A stretch of 64,000 nt of DNA from Nephrocerus scutellatus (taxonomy: Eukaryota; Arthropoda; Insecta; Diptera; Pipunculidae): the NCBI GenBank assembly GCA_947095585.1, contig OX352763.1, forward strand, positions 38,366,010 through 38,430,009. The letters are read 5' to 3'. Below are positions 29,905-42,088 of the stretch, in pieces. Made by a program: the position numbers and the translations under genes. Each line of letters starts with the position of its first letter. Within the stretch, counting starts at the first letter, position 1. Under the pieces are notes generated by a model that was given only the letters and a program-made list of their open reading frames with translations, did not search any database and was not told where the DNA came from.

Positions 29905-31355
29905 ATAGGGCCTCTACTTCGCCTACGCGTTCTCGCGTTCTCTGGTAAAGATGTTCGTTAGAGATACGGTTAGGCCATATAACCCTTAAGATGTTACATA
30001 GGCACCTATTTACGAACGTTTGTAATCTTTTTGTGATAGTAGCGGTCACGTTCCAAGTGCTCCACCCACACAATAGCACAGATTCAACATTTAAACGGAA
30101 CAGTCGCAGCTTTGTGTTTAAGCTGATCGCGTTGCTTCGCCATATCATGGACATCATTCCAAACACTGATTTGGTTGACATTGTCATCTTCATTTCCACC
30201 TTCGGTCGAGACAATACTCTCAAGATATTGGAAACTCTCTAGTCTCTCTACCGGGTGTCCAGCAATGTTAACTTGAGTTACTGAGTTAGTGCCGAGGTTG
30301 ATGATTTTGGTTTTGACAACCCGCAACATTTGCCTCCCTTTCCACATTTGTTGTCATTTGGTGCAGCTTCATAATCCTGTGTGAGAGTAAACAAACGTCG
30401 TCAGCGTAGTCTTGATGTTTGAGTTGAGATGTAAGAGTCCAAAGAATAGAATGCAACCTTGTCGTACCCCACTTAGGATATCGAATTCCTCTGACAGCTT
30501 TCCTCTCTGCAGCACATGACATTTAGAGTCATCACAGGTTGCTTTAATAATAGCTATTAGTTTATCGGGTATACCTCTCCTGCACACGGCGAGCCAGATA
30601 AACTGTCTGTTGACACTGTCAAACGTGTTCTCAAAATCGATGAATAGCAGGTGCAGTGGAGACCGGAATTCAACGCACTTTTCAATAATGATCCGCAGGG
30701 TGTTGATGTGGTCTACACAGGAGGATCCAGTGCGGAAACCTGCTTGTGCGGCTTCGAGTGTATCTTCTATATGTTCTTTATTCGCTCAAGTACTACTTTG
30801 GCTATTACCTTTGCAACCGCAGGAAGAACGCAAATGCCTCTCCAGTTTTCGCACCACTTCAGAAGAGGGAGCTTGACAATCATTTCCTTCTTCCATTCAA
30901 ACTCTCTCTACAAGAGGATATACAAGCTCTGCTGATGTCGTTGGAGCGGCACGCAGAAGCTCTGCGGGGATACCATCTAGTCCTACAGACTTGTTGTTCT
31001 TTAATACGTTGATCGCGGTAGCGATCTCATCTTTACCGGGAGCTGAGTTGCGAAGTCGGGAAATTGTTACTTCCGGCAGCTCCGTTTGATTTGGGTGCAT
31101 ATCGTTTGGGAGTTCACGGTTAATGACCGTAGAGAAATACTCCTTCCATCGCTTGAGCTGATCCTCATCTGAAACGAGTACGTACACCCCCTGTCAGCTC
31201 TTTGCTGATTCTGTAAACGGTTCTGCTATCGCACCTGCTCGCTGCTTCCTCTGCTTTTGAGGCCAGGTTGGTAATATATATTTACGTTTGTCACATATAC
31301 AGGGAATCTAGCTCGATCCTCGCTGCTGCTGCGGTATCTACAATAAGAGCCTTAA
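29905..31355 (-). mobile_element. Second-family LINE, RT half, decayed
   Basis: Minus-strand LINE remnant. From its 5' side: linker SDEDQLKRWKEYFSTVINREL and SVGLDGIPAELLRAAPT (31187 to 30950); RT palm and GVRQGCILFFG block (to about 30440); catalytic LKHQDYADDVCLLSHRI (about 30420-30370); then INLGTNSVTQVNIAGHPVE and FQYLESIVS; finally NAISLNTKLRLFRLNVESVLL and KRLQTFVNRCLCNILRVIWP, ending near 29905. Pieces lie in different frames with stops, so it is dead. The same family occurs on the plus strand at 38705 and 62345, where the endonuclease is also seen. I cannot fix the clade; the style is close to RTE-like elements. Confidence 0.85.
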
Positions 31356-31404
31356 GTAGCTTCCTGTGGTAGTGTGGGAAAGGTGGGGATTAATGTGTGC
31401 GAGT

Positions 31405-31795
31405 GGTTGACCCCCCGGGAAAAGCTAGTGTATAAATAGAAATGAAAAGCTGTTCGTTAGTAAGCGCATTGCTTGAGAACGGCTGGACCGATTTCATTTT
31501 TATTTTAAATTGTTTGTCTTAGTCCGAATAAGTATTATACGGAAAGATAGGAAAAATAGGAAAAGTTGCCCAGAAAATTAAAATTTTTTAAAAAACTGAA
31601 AGTGCTTTTTTCCATTGGATTTTTGTATAAACTCGGACCATAACTCACGATTCGAATTCGTATATATTATAAATAATATATAAGTCCCGATTTTATAGTT
31701 TTCTCGGTGGTAGAGGTGGTCAATGGTTGGAGGGAAGTCAGTGGCCGGGAAACACCGGGTATTTCCGCTAGTACTGTATAAATAAAAAAATTAAC
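31405..31795. repeat. GAACGGCTGGACCGATTT repeat with similar ends
   Basis: CCCGGGAAAAGCTAGTGTATAAATA at the left and CCGGGTATTTCCGCTAGTACTGTATAAATA at the right are related direct repeats framing about 390 bp. The internal phrase TTGAGAACGGCTGGACCGAT is common in insect interspersed repeats, often linked to Helentron-type elements; that link is from memory and unproved here. Confidence 0.4.
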
Positions 31796-32159
31796 TATCT
31801 ACAAATAGACCTTCCATGATACAGTTTTCATTTTCAATAGAGAAGAGGAAGAGTTGCAAAAGGATTTAGTTTCGATATGGCTCCAACGCTATACTAGTGA
31901 ACGTAATCATTTTGTGAAGTTGAGGTGTAAGTTTTTTTTAAATACCAACGAAAACCACAAATAAAGGTTTTATCTCTTTGGTGAGAGTTGACAGGAACAT
32001 TAAACAGCTCAATCTTTAAGAAGAAGAAATGCAAATCAACCCCTATAATGCTGGGCATCTGCTGTGCCCAAGTAGGTTAAGGAATTTTGGGGGAGGATAG
32101 GAGAAGATGTAAGCTTATTGTTTATTAAACGCTTGAGGATTATATTGATGTTGGAGTAA
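31796..32159. other. No recognised feature
   Basis: AT-rich spacer. CAACCCCTATAATGCTGGGC at 32038 hints at a diverged LINE tail but is too short to call. Confidence 0.35.
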
Positions 32160-33245
32160 AGAGCATGGTAACGCATTAGTATACCATAGGTACGTGTTGT
32201 ACACATAAAAAAGGATCATTGTAACATGACATTCGAAGATGGGCTTGATATTATAGTGGAGCCATGAATAATGCGGATGAAGTTATGATAAGGCTGAACG
32301 CAATCGGCTAGTTTGGTTGAGCATCGCCGGAGGAAGTAATGAGAAAATAGTGATAATCTGGAAACACGTCTGCGGTAATCGAAAAAATCGATTGAATTCG
32401 CAACGTTTTCGTCACCAATCAATTTTGCACTCGGTCCTGTATTCTCTCTGGCAGACGCAAGATAGTTTTAGGGGCACCTAACCAGATTTTGAAAATTGTA
32501 CTAAAGCTTAGAGCGGAATAAATGCCTTGTAAATAGTAGTCATATCAGAAGAGTTGAAATATTTCTTGCATCGTGTTAGAAAGGTAAGACATTTCGCAGA
32601 AGCGATGAATATGTGGTCACTCCAACCGAATTTGTTGTTAACGCACATAACGAGAAATGCGAGATTTTCGGTTTCTCGACGGAAATGCCATTCAAAGATC
32701 ATGGCTGGAAGTTTATGTTTCGCTTTGACGACAGGAGACAGCATTGGAGTTTTATAAGGAATCAAATTCTACTCGGTGATGTTCTGCGCATATTACAATG
32801 CTGTCCAGGTCATAATTTATCGTGTTGAAAAAAAGGTGTTCTGTGAATTCCACTTGCACAGAGGAGGGCGTTCCACAAACTTATATGATTTGCTAATAGT
32901 GCTGTTGCCATGTAAGAAATGTATCGAAAAAGAAGTAGCAGACAAAAGATCATTTATGAAGATTGCGGTTATAAAACAGAACACTGGCGAATTTCCGATT
33001 TGAAACACAGCTTCTATTTAGTGGTCAGAAAGATAGTTACTAATCCAATGAGGAAAGTTTTCATCGACTCCAAAAGTTCGCAATTTTGTCGAGGTGTCAA
33101 ACTCTGTTAAATGCCTTGACAATATCGTGGGCAGCATTTTTGCATTTACCACATTGCTTTCACTATTCAATGAGATATGCTAACAAATCAGCAGTACAAC
33201 GTTGCCAACGGCAGGTCACAAAGGATTTCGCATGTTTCAAGATGT
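32160..33245 (-). mobile_element. Jockey/CR1-like LINE (family 3 relative), decayed
   Basis: Minus-strand RT remnant. From 33245 down: a LETCEILCDL block matching the fingers of the 33.9-kb copy, an IVKAFNRV palm block, FINDLLSATSFSIHFL (about 32960), then LAFLVMCVNNKFGWSDHIF and NSSDMTTIYKAF (32765-32508), and a C-terminus with RRRVSRLSLFSHYFLRRCS (32422-32216). Many stops. It is more diverged than the plus copy that begins right beside it at 33250, with which it forms a head-to-head pair. Confidence 0.75.
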
Positions 33246-33249
33246 GCTG

Positions 33250-35230
33250 AAGATTTATCAACGTAAAGAATGGATTTTTGTGCTATGGATCGGTACGAAG
33301 AAAAATACGATAAACCCCACTGTGGAAAACCGAACCAAATTTAGACGAGTCAGAAATGATTGCAATGCCTACCTTGGACGAGCCAAATTCGATTATGACC
33401 AGAAACTGAGACAAAAAATACTTCAATGTCCCAAAGGAAGTAAAACGTGAAACGAATTAAAAAAACTGCCTCGTCTTCAATTCCAACGCTCTTTCACAAT
33501 GACATTCCAACTGTCAGCTCTATAGACAAGGACAATCTGCATTTCGCAGCTAGCTCTACGCTGCCAGATAGTGTGTTGTCGCCGCCTGTACTTGCAAGAG
33601 TTGAATCCTCTATGGGACAAATTTACTATCGTATTCGTCAAGTGGCTAGTGTTTTAAATGATCCAACATTCATAAAGGCTGCTGGGCCTGATGGCATTCC
33701 CGCTAAAGTTTTGAATAGGTGTTTTTCAACGTTGGCATTACCACTGCGCAGACTTTTCCATTTCTCTTATTCTTCTGGAGTCGTCCCAAGGAATTGGAAA
33801 ACAGCCTTTATCCAGCCTGTGCCTTAAAAAAGGCGAAGCGTCATCTCTTTCCTCGTACCGACCCATTGCGCTAACATCTTTACTTTCCAAGGCCATGGAA
33901 GCGCTGATCAATTGTAAGCTTATGCAATACCTTGAATCACGTGAAATCCTTAGTGAACAGCAGTACGGTTTTCGTACGCAACGTTCTACAGGTGACCTGA
34001 TGGCTTATCTCACTGAGAAGTGGAACCAGTCTATTCACAAATTTGGTGAAAGTAAAGTTGTTGCACTCGATATTTCCAAGGCATTTGACAGAGTCTGGCA
34101 TCAAGCTCTTTTGTCGAAAATTAATGCTTATGGAATTAATAATAAACGCCGGCGTTCGCCTGCTCGATTGGACTAGTAACTATCTTTCTGACCGTTCAAT
34201 ACAGGTAGTATTTGACGGATTCAAATCTAATGTTCACCGCATAAGCGCCGGTGTTCCTCAAGGCTCTGTTTTATCTCCGACACTCTTTCTGATTTTCAGT
34301 AATGATCTCCTATCCACCACTTCTAATCCAATCCATTCCTTTGCTGACGACAGTATTCTTAGCTTTTCATATGACTTCACGCTTTCTTCACGCCCCTCTT
34401 CGTCACAAGTGGAACTTGAACAATAACGTATGTTAAGGACGTTAAATTCTGACCATGACTCCTTTAAAACGCTTCTAAAACCCAATGCTGTCTTCTATCG
34501 TCTAAGCGTAATTTAAACCCCCAGACTTTATCCATGAATGGATCTTGCACCAAAGCAACTAAAAAACTCTTAATTCTCGGTATGTGCGTCAACAACAAGC
34601 TTTGTTGGAGCGACCGCATATTTGCCATCGCCGACCGGTGCAAGATGAACTTCACTCCTTCAGATCTGGCTACTATTTACAAGGCTTATATTCGCTATCG
34701 CTAAGAATACTGTGAATTGTTTAGGTTTTCTAAAACGTTGCAGTATGTACTTCACTCCTTCGTACCTGGCTATTATTTACAAGGCATATATTCGCCCTAA
34801 ACTTGAATTCATTTGTATTGTCTGTGCAGGTGCCCCCAAGACCACTTTGCATCTTCTAGGCAGAGTTCAGAACCGCGCGTTAAAACTTATTGGTGACCTA
34901 CATATGTCACTGTTTTATCGCTTTTCCCACAAGCGGTGTTCAAAAGAAATATCCAGATGCATCCCGCCCATTCTCAAACCCATCCGTACTACCCCTGCCT
35001 CAACTCGAGCTCACGGGTCCACCATTAAGACTATCTTCAGACGTACTTTCAGAGATTCCTTCTTTAGCCGCACGATAGGTATGTGGAATGAATTGCCTGA
35101 TTCTGTGTTTCCACATTTTTATGATCTGCAGTCGTTTAAGATACGCGTGCATAGACATCTCTCTCCCTAATTTCATAACGCCCACGCTGTGCTAAGCATT
35201 ATAAGGGTGCAAACCCCTTTAGCGTGTGTA
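33250..35230 (+). mobile_element. Jockey/CR1-like LINE (family 3), RT half and 3' end
   Basis: Best copy of this family. It lacks the endonuclease half. It shows a linker with RTKFRRVRNDCNAYLGRAKF (33330 on), KAAGPDGIPAKVLNRC (33675 on), PRNWKTAFIQPVP, then after a frameshift QQYGFRTQRSTGDLMAYLTE, LDISKAFDRVWHQALLSKI, GVPQGSVLSPTLFLIF, FADDSILSFSY (34340 on) and a C-terminus GRVQNRALKLIGDLHMSL with FRDSFFSRTIGMWNELP. The stop is at about 35170. The 3' UTR (CATTATAAGGGTGCAAACCC) ends in poly-A at about 35235-35246. A partial tandem duplication of MNFTPSDLATIYKAY-like sequence occurs at 34650-34800. At least two frameshifts make it inactive. Confidence 0.85.
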
Positions 35231-35246
35231 CATTAAAAAAAAAAAG

Positions 35247-38200
35247 GTTGATAGAATTGGTTTGGAGTGTAGACCTTCTATAGACGGTCTTAGTGGTTAA
35301 AGGGTTAAAATTGAAGTTGAGATTTTTTTTCTATAAAATTACAACAGCTTCTCTACGATTTACTGCATATCTATTGATATAGTCCATGAAGAATATTATA
35401 ATACCGAAAACCGATGGATTTCATTACTTTGTGTCTGTCGATGATATACAGAAACGCAAAGTTGTATGGTTACGTTGGGAAATATATTTTTTTGTGATTT
35501 ATTTTGAGCGCCCAATAGCTCTATACTATGAGGTGTTCCAGGCTTGTCCATTCTTTCTGGGACACCCTGTATGTGTATGCACTCTCAGCAGTCAGGTTGG
35601 ATTGTTTTGCTGACTAACCAAAGGACTAACCAAAGGAAAGCTCGCTCACGCTCTACTTACATTAAAAGAATTCGCAAGATTAACCAAGATTACTTTATGA
35701 CGAAATGCCACCCATAATTGGCGTACTCGTGACCGATGAAATTGTGTCAAATTTAAGGAATTAATTTAAGGAAGGCACGCCTTCGTCTCGAAATTATCAT
35801 AATTTAATTCACATTTGAGCATCATTCTCACCACCACACCACAAACAAAATATCACTCAATCTGCCATCAAGTCAGGTTGGGACTTGGGACTTGGGACCA
35901 ACACCGATCGATCTCTTGAAAGAATAAGAGTGAAACAATGGCAAAAAATGGAAGACCCTACAAGGGGACATACCGAATGCTGACGAAGATGATGACGCAA
36001 AGATGGGCTGTGTGTGTGTGTGTTCTGCTGCTGCTGGGTTTTTATTTATGAATTTGTTGTTTGTGCTTTTTTGTTGGCCCTTTAGCCTCGTGATTAAGAG
36101 TTATGTAAGTAAATGGAAGATCCAAGATGTATGTGTCGTTGCGTATCTTGAACTGAAAAAATGTTGTATAACTTTCACAGGAGTTTCGCTTCTTGAGTGT
36201 TCAGTTCACACCACAGCTGGCGATTCTGGCGTCAGAGTAAGGTGTCTGAACAGGTGGTATTTGGACTGAATATTCATCTCGAATTGGATTCTACAACGAC
36301 GGATTTTTTCAGTTTATGTTCTGTGTGCTCTTTGGAACAATTAAAAATTGCACTGCACTGCAAAAAGATACACTTGCAACTCATTGGACGACACGCGGAC
36401 ACGTATCATGTTGATGGCCGTTTAATGAAGCAATTCGATTTAATTGAATGGCAATGACAATTCATTTGTGTGCGCTATTTAATGGTTGTCCGTCGGATTT
36501 GTGAAAATACGTCGGATCAATTTGCAAAAAACCAAAATATTCATCAGATGCTCATTACACCTAAATTAGCATGTAATTCAAATGCAAGTATTGGCTCGGC
36601 GGCTAATTGAAAATGGTATAATACACGAAATGTGAATTTCAGTTGGTTAATTGATAAAAAACGTTCATAAACGTTGTGTTTGGCCGAAAAATTTATTTAT
36701 ATTTAGTATTTATATTAAGGAAACGAGGTACTTAAATGTTGTAATGATAATCATCCACAACAGTCCACAATAAAATAAAAAATAAAAAACAGTAACACTT
36801 CTTACCACATACGCTTTGTACCTCGATCACTTTGCCCTCAAGCAGCGTGCGCGTCCATTAAGACTTTTCTGAAGCTGTGCGTTGAATTGGCGAACATCGT
36901 GGTCACGTGAAATCACGTGACCAACTGTGCCTCAATGATGACATAATGTGTTGTGTGAAGCGCAAACGGCACTTGGTGCATGCAGTATCTAACTTTAGAA
37001 TTGCCGTCGCTATGCGGGATCAGCACTCAAAGTGACGCTAATCGGTGGCGCGCGTAATCAACAGGATACAGGATAAATGAATCCCTTCACCACAGTCTGT
37101 TTGGGTAAAGCCACACATCGATGCGGAACACATGGCGCGCAGAAAAACCAAAAAAAAAGGAAGAGAAGTTGTGTTGAAAAGTTTCCCACATGATGCATAG
37201 ACTCAACTCTTGTGAGGACTGAAGTTTATCCACCGACTGCAGCAATTTTCTATTTTATTCTTTTTAGAGTTCTATGTGAGGCGGAATCATTTGACTGGGA
37301 TAACATTTCGTGTCCGTGACGAGTCGTCGTCGTGTGCCTCGCGTATGCTGCAGAAAAGTGACTTCGCCACACATGGATGATGGCAGCATCATGCATGCAT
37401 CCAGCTATCAATGGCTTAGAGGTTTCCAACGCATACGGCTGAACAATCGAATTGTGCACCGTAGGTTTCCGACGTTGAAGCGCATTTATACAGAAAATTG
37501 CTCCTAGTAGGTGCGGACTTATCGTGTGCATAGTTTCTGGGATGTACTCATGGAGGCATTTAGAGCTTGTACGAGAATGTTGCATTTCCTGATGCTGTTC
37601 TCCTTGTTCTCCTCGTCCTGACACTCAACAGACTACTGATGGCATACTAGAGAATGTTAGTTTTTGCTTTGCTGGCCCGTGTTGTTGTACTCGGATGTGT
37701 TGATGATGCTTCCCGTGCATGATGTTGCAAAGCGATAAGCCGAAGTGTTTTGTGTTGGTTTTTCATGGAGCAAAGTGGCAGCGCGTGGCAATCCATTATG
37801 CCACCGAAGTTATTTAGTTTGTTTCGTTTAGTTAATGTTTCTGTTTGTGTGTGTACTGATTGCCATTGCTAATTTATTTAGAAGCGATGTGGTTTACTAA
37901 AAGTGTCGGAATTGCATTTCGGTCAAAACAATTTGCCAACAACACCAGTGGCACACAAGAGCGCAATGCAATCGCGTGCTGTTTTAATTGTTTCTTTGTG
38001 GCGGCCTTGGCGGGGTGTGTGTGCGTTTTAGCAGGGATCAGAAATTGAGCCGTGGCCTACCAATACAAGTCAAACAAGGTGGATACTGAAGGGACTGATG
38101 CTTATACGCTATAAAGGATAGTATTTCTTTGATATAAAGTGTAGGTCAACTGGTGCATAACTTGGCCGTTATTTGTCTGTGTGTTAGCATCACAATTCGC

Positions 38201-38414
38201 ATTGAATTTTGTAACTTGCAAATCGAAATAAAATAAAAAATTCTGATTGGTTATTAACAAGGTTTTTCGAAGTAAATGTTAACAAAAATATTCATAGCGT
38301 TTTAAATTCGACCGATGACACCCTGGATTTTACTTTCCCGTCAGCAGTTGAATTCAGCTTTTTGGCATAGATCTTCAATTGGAGAAAGTTATTTATAATA
38401 ATAAAGATATTTTA
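35247..38414. other. Probably single-copy host DNA
   Basis: No convincing exon. (TG)n at about 36010-36022. A GGGACACCCTGTA string near 35559 is the reverse of the CAGGGTGTCCC end of mariner-superfamily elements. A GC-richer minus-strand frame at 37250-37624 lacks an ATG at its start and shows no known motif. Confidence 0.35.
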
Positions 38415-38485
38415 TCGCGGTAGACCTTTGTGGTCCAAGGCCTAGCTTGTCGTGTCCATTTGTGCTGTGTGTTCGACCGAAAAAT
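38415..38485 (-). mobile_element. SINE 3' fragment
   Basis: CGGTAGACCTTTGTGGTCCA..GGCCTAGCTT..CCATTTGTGCTG matches 50998-51052 in the SINE at 50982-51255. The head is missing. Confidence 0.55.
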
Positions 38486-38704
38486 AAATATTTTATACAA
38501 TACAAACAATAAACATACGGACATTGCAAATGCGATTCTTCGCACACGTAAGACTCAGTCCATAAAAGGAACTAAAATCGAAATCCGATCTCAGTTAGTT
38601 TTTAAATCAATATATCCTCTCAAACGATCTAGTAAAACTGGATCTCAGTTTTAAAATTTTCAATTATTAGTACAATTCTAAAAGATTTGGGGATCTGCAT
38701 TGCG

Positions 38705-39640
38705 ATTGATCGGGAAACTACTTTGAGCCAGTAGCGCAATCAATTCGCAATCAAGTTCGTGATGTAGTGCTTGATCTACCTCTTAGTGGTGGTCAACTAC
38801 TATGTGTAGGCTAAAATTGGAAATGCGAACGGTCTAGCGTTTCTAGTCAAGGTAACGTGGGTTATCACCCTGCAGTATCGAAAAATGCCCGCTACTGAAA
38901 GCGACACGACGCCTCGGATAAGTAATGATCGTGATGGGGGACTTGAATGCCAAGGTCGGCAACGACAATGAAAGACTCAAACAACAATTCGGTAGGACTA
39001 GATGGTATACCCGCAGAGCTTCTGCGTGCAGCTCCAACAAATTCAGCAGAGCTTTTATATCCACTTTTAGAGAGAGGTAGGAAGGCGAGTGGAAGAATGG
39101 AATGATTGTCAAGCTCTCTAAAAAAAGTAGTCTTATGGAGTATGAAAACTGGAGAGGCATTTGCGTTCTTCCTGCAGTTGCAATGGTAATAGCCAAAGTA
39201 GTACTTGAGCCAATTAAGGAACATCTGGAAGATACACTCGATGCCGAACAAGCAGGTTTCCGCACTGGATCCTCCTGTGTATACCATATCAACACCCTGC
39301 AGATCATTATTGAACAGTGCGTTGAATTCCGGTCACCACTAGACCTGCTGTTCATCGATTTCGAGAAGGCGTTTGACAGACAGTTTATCTGGCTCGCCTT
39401 GCGCAGGAGAGGTATTCCCGATACACTAAAAGCTATTATTAAAGCAACCTATGACGGTTCTAAATGTCATGTGCTGCATAGAGGAAATCTGTCAGAGGAA
39501 TTCGAGATCCTAAGTGGGGTACGACAAGGTTGCATTCTATCGCCGATACTCTTTTTGTTGGTGATTAGCGATGTGCTTCGCGCAGCTTTATCTACTGGCA
39601 ACGAAGGAATTCGTTGGACTCTTACATCTCAACTCAAACA
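38705..39640 (+). mobile_element. Second-family LINE with internal deletion
   Basis: The 5' UTR (shared with 62345-62560, including GCGAACGGTCTAGCGTTTCT) leads into the start of an endonuclease block MGDLNAKVGNDNE (38935 on), which jumps after about 16 codons into the RT linker GLDGIPAELLRAAPTNSAEL. RT follows: NWRGICVLPAVAMVIAKVVL, EQAGFRTGSSCVYHINTLQI, LLFIDFEKAFDR and LSGVRQGCILSPILFLLV (39510-39560). It ends before the YADD motif, at about 39640. Both an internal deletion of most of the endonuclease and loss of the 3' end are evident. Confidence 0.85.
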
Positions 39641-40131
39641 TCTGATTTCTAATGATTTAACTTTGCACAAAAATCTAATTTATTTAGTTTCCAAAATCAT
39701 AAGGATGTGTGTCAGAGGAAATTACCGAGGGGTCGTGGAATGTCCCATTCCCACCGCGCTGCCAACTGACCTGCTCCTTCCTGGTTTCTCTTAATTTATA
39801 TCATTTTCCTTAATTTACCTACTTTTTTACTTGCAGGATGTAATTTTAATCTTTGCAAATTTTTAAAGATGACACAAGGACAACGTCAGATGTTGGGGTT
39901 TACAAGGGAGTTCCAGTGCCCATTGATCAAAAAAGTGGAAATTATTCTTTTAATTTTTTGAAAATGCTCCAGAATAAAGAATTTTTTCAAAACTAGAAAT
40001 ATTTTGTAGCTTATATAAAGTGGTGGTGAAGTTAATAGAACACAAAATAAATATGGAGTATACATTGCAAGATCAGAGTATTGCAGATGGTTTTTGTTCA
40101 CAGAGGTTGTGTTGATAGTGTATGAAGTTTA
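39641..40131. other. No recognised feature
   Basis: AT-rich spacer between a LINE and a DNA transposon. Confidence 0.4.
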
Positions 40132-40314
40132 TACAAGATGTCCCATAATTCGTGCATAATAATTTGGATAATGATTCTTGTAATGTATTGTAAGAAATAA
40201 ATTGTTCTACAGTAAGGGTCTATCTCTAATGTTGACATAATTTTTCGGGGATTTAAGAAAACGCTTACTTTGGTGTACCCTGACCCATGTTAACGGAAAT
40301 TTATCTGTTAATAT

Positions 40315-40934
40315 TGTTACGAAAAGTAGTTAGTAGCGTATATAATGGAATTAGAATCATAAGATAAATACCAATGTAAATACTGCGTACCAAAAATAAG
40401 TGCTAAATTAGTTGCATACTTCTAGGCTAAGACTATTGGATTATTTGAAATTTGAAAAGTAACCGTCTGCAAGTCAAACAAGTAGTCAAACCGGTTTGTG
40501 CGGTTTGCCCGGTTTTTGTAAAAGATCATGATTGAACATGTAGTCTATTTTTAGAAGATGACTCATTACATATAAGTATCGTTAGTTGTAAATAAGGGAA
40601 TAAGTGTACAATTTTCTGGTATATTCTCGATATTTCTGTCTAGTTTTTAGTTAAGTATAAATAGAGGCGTTAGGTTAAAGTAAGATTATTAGTTGTTTGG
40701 AATTTAACCAGTGCAGTTGTAAAAGTTCTTGTAAAGTGATAAAGCTATAACCTAAGAGAATTATTGTGAAGTACTAGTGTTCTTGTGTACATTTAAAGTA
40801 ATCACCATTATAAATTGTGAACTTGTGTTAATTTTATTGTTTGTCATTAAAATTTTTAATTGTAAATTAATAAACTTGTATTGTATTTTAATTGCAAAAT
40901 CCTTTACGAACTCGAAAGCCTGAATTTCGTAACA
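40315..40934 (+). mobile_element. Solo LTR, 620 bp
   Basis: TGTTACGAAA at the left and TTTCGTAACA at the right form inverted ends of the TG..CA type. It has TATAAATA at 40656-40663 and AATAAA at 40869-40874. The flanks ATAT (40311-40314) and GTAT (40935-40938) are a 4-bp duplication with one change. The undisturbed site is visible in the opposite arm near 42505, which supports insertion into the transposon. Confidence 0.8.
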
Positions 40935-41394
40935 GTATTAACGGTAGAAACTTCGTTCAGGACTTTTTATTTAGAAAAAATACCATTCCTTGTAACTGCT
41001 TTTAAATGAAGTTGATACCTTTTTTGAGTCTATAGATATCTAACTTCAATGCCTGTTCCAGTTTTCTTGTCCATGCTAATTTTTGACATTGATGTCAATT
41101 TTCTCCAGAAAATGTGTAATAAACATAACGTTTTATTACTTTTCTTCTAAATGTAACAATAATAACAATAAAATAAACAAAAATTTTGCTATTTTATGAT
41201 TCTTGGGAAACCCTGCAACAGGTAAACTAAAAAAAAATGTTTTTTTTGCTTTAAAGGCAATGAATAAACAATGGTTTTGTGTGGGTTTAGATAATTTTTA
41301 TTTTATGCGTTTACTAAACCAGTTTAAAGAGGTGCTCAAAGTGTCACCCTTGGTTTCGTATGCATGCTAGAGCCCGTTTTTAGATTTCACGCGA

Positions 41395-42088
41395 TCAGAC
41401 GCTTAGCTATGCAATTCAATGTTTCAGACATAACTTTCTAATGTACTGCATGGAGAAAATCTTTACCCATATCACCATACACCTGTGCAAGAACTACTTC
41501 CCGATGATTTGGAAAAGAGACTTGAGTTTCCTAACTGGTTGCTGGATGACAACGAGTTTATTAGCAGAATTCTTTGGACGGACGAATCTCAATTTACAAG
41601 AGATGGGATCACAAATTTTCAAAATCTTCATACATGGGCTGTCATCATTTTAACACAAATTCAGCGTCAATATGTGGGCAGGTGTAATTGGAAACAAGTT
41701 GATCGGCCACTTCAAACTAAATCCCAAGCTGCATTCTACAAATTGATTTACCAGAACTATTGGGGGACATTCCACAGATTTAACATCATCATATTTCCAA
41801 CAGGATGGTGCTGCAGCGCACTATGGTCGAGAGGATAAGAATTGGGTAGATGAAGAGTACGGTAATCGTTGGATAGAAAGAAATGGACCAGTTCACTAGC
41901 CTGCAAGATCTCCTGACCTTATAGTATGGGAAAGAATGAAAGAACTTGTTTATTCAACCGTATTCTCGAAGCGTCATCAAAAGTGAGTGAGGCAGCAGTT
42001 GGCATCAATAAGTATTCGCAGTGAAATCAAAAAACGGGCTCTAGCATGTACACAGAACCAAGGAGGACACTTTAAGCACCTGTTATAA
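41395..42088 (+). pseudogene. Mariner-superfamily (DDE) transposase remnant
   Basis: Frames in order: a helix-turn-helix piece RLAMQFNVS (about 41400), VQELLPDDLEKRLEFPNWLL and RILWTDESQFTRDG with catalytic Asp of the TDE motif (41485-41610), a NVWAGVIGNKLIGHF-like block in another frame (41670-41715), a stretch with the QHDGA-like second Asp (41800 on), a GNRWIERNGPVH-like block with the RSPDL motif (41860-41920), and the C-terminus IKKRALACTQNQGGHFKHLL ending at 42088. The N-terminal domain is replaced by the inverted arm. Frameshifts make it inactive. Confidence 0.75.

Noticed and set aside
37250..37624. 124-codon minus-strand ORF
   Set aside because: Begins at GTG directly after a stop, has no known motif, and an internal exon cannot be shown.
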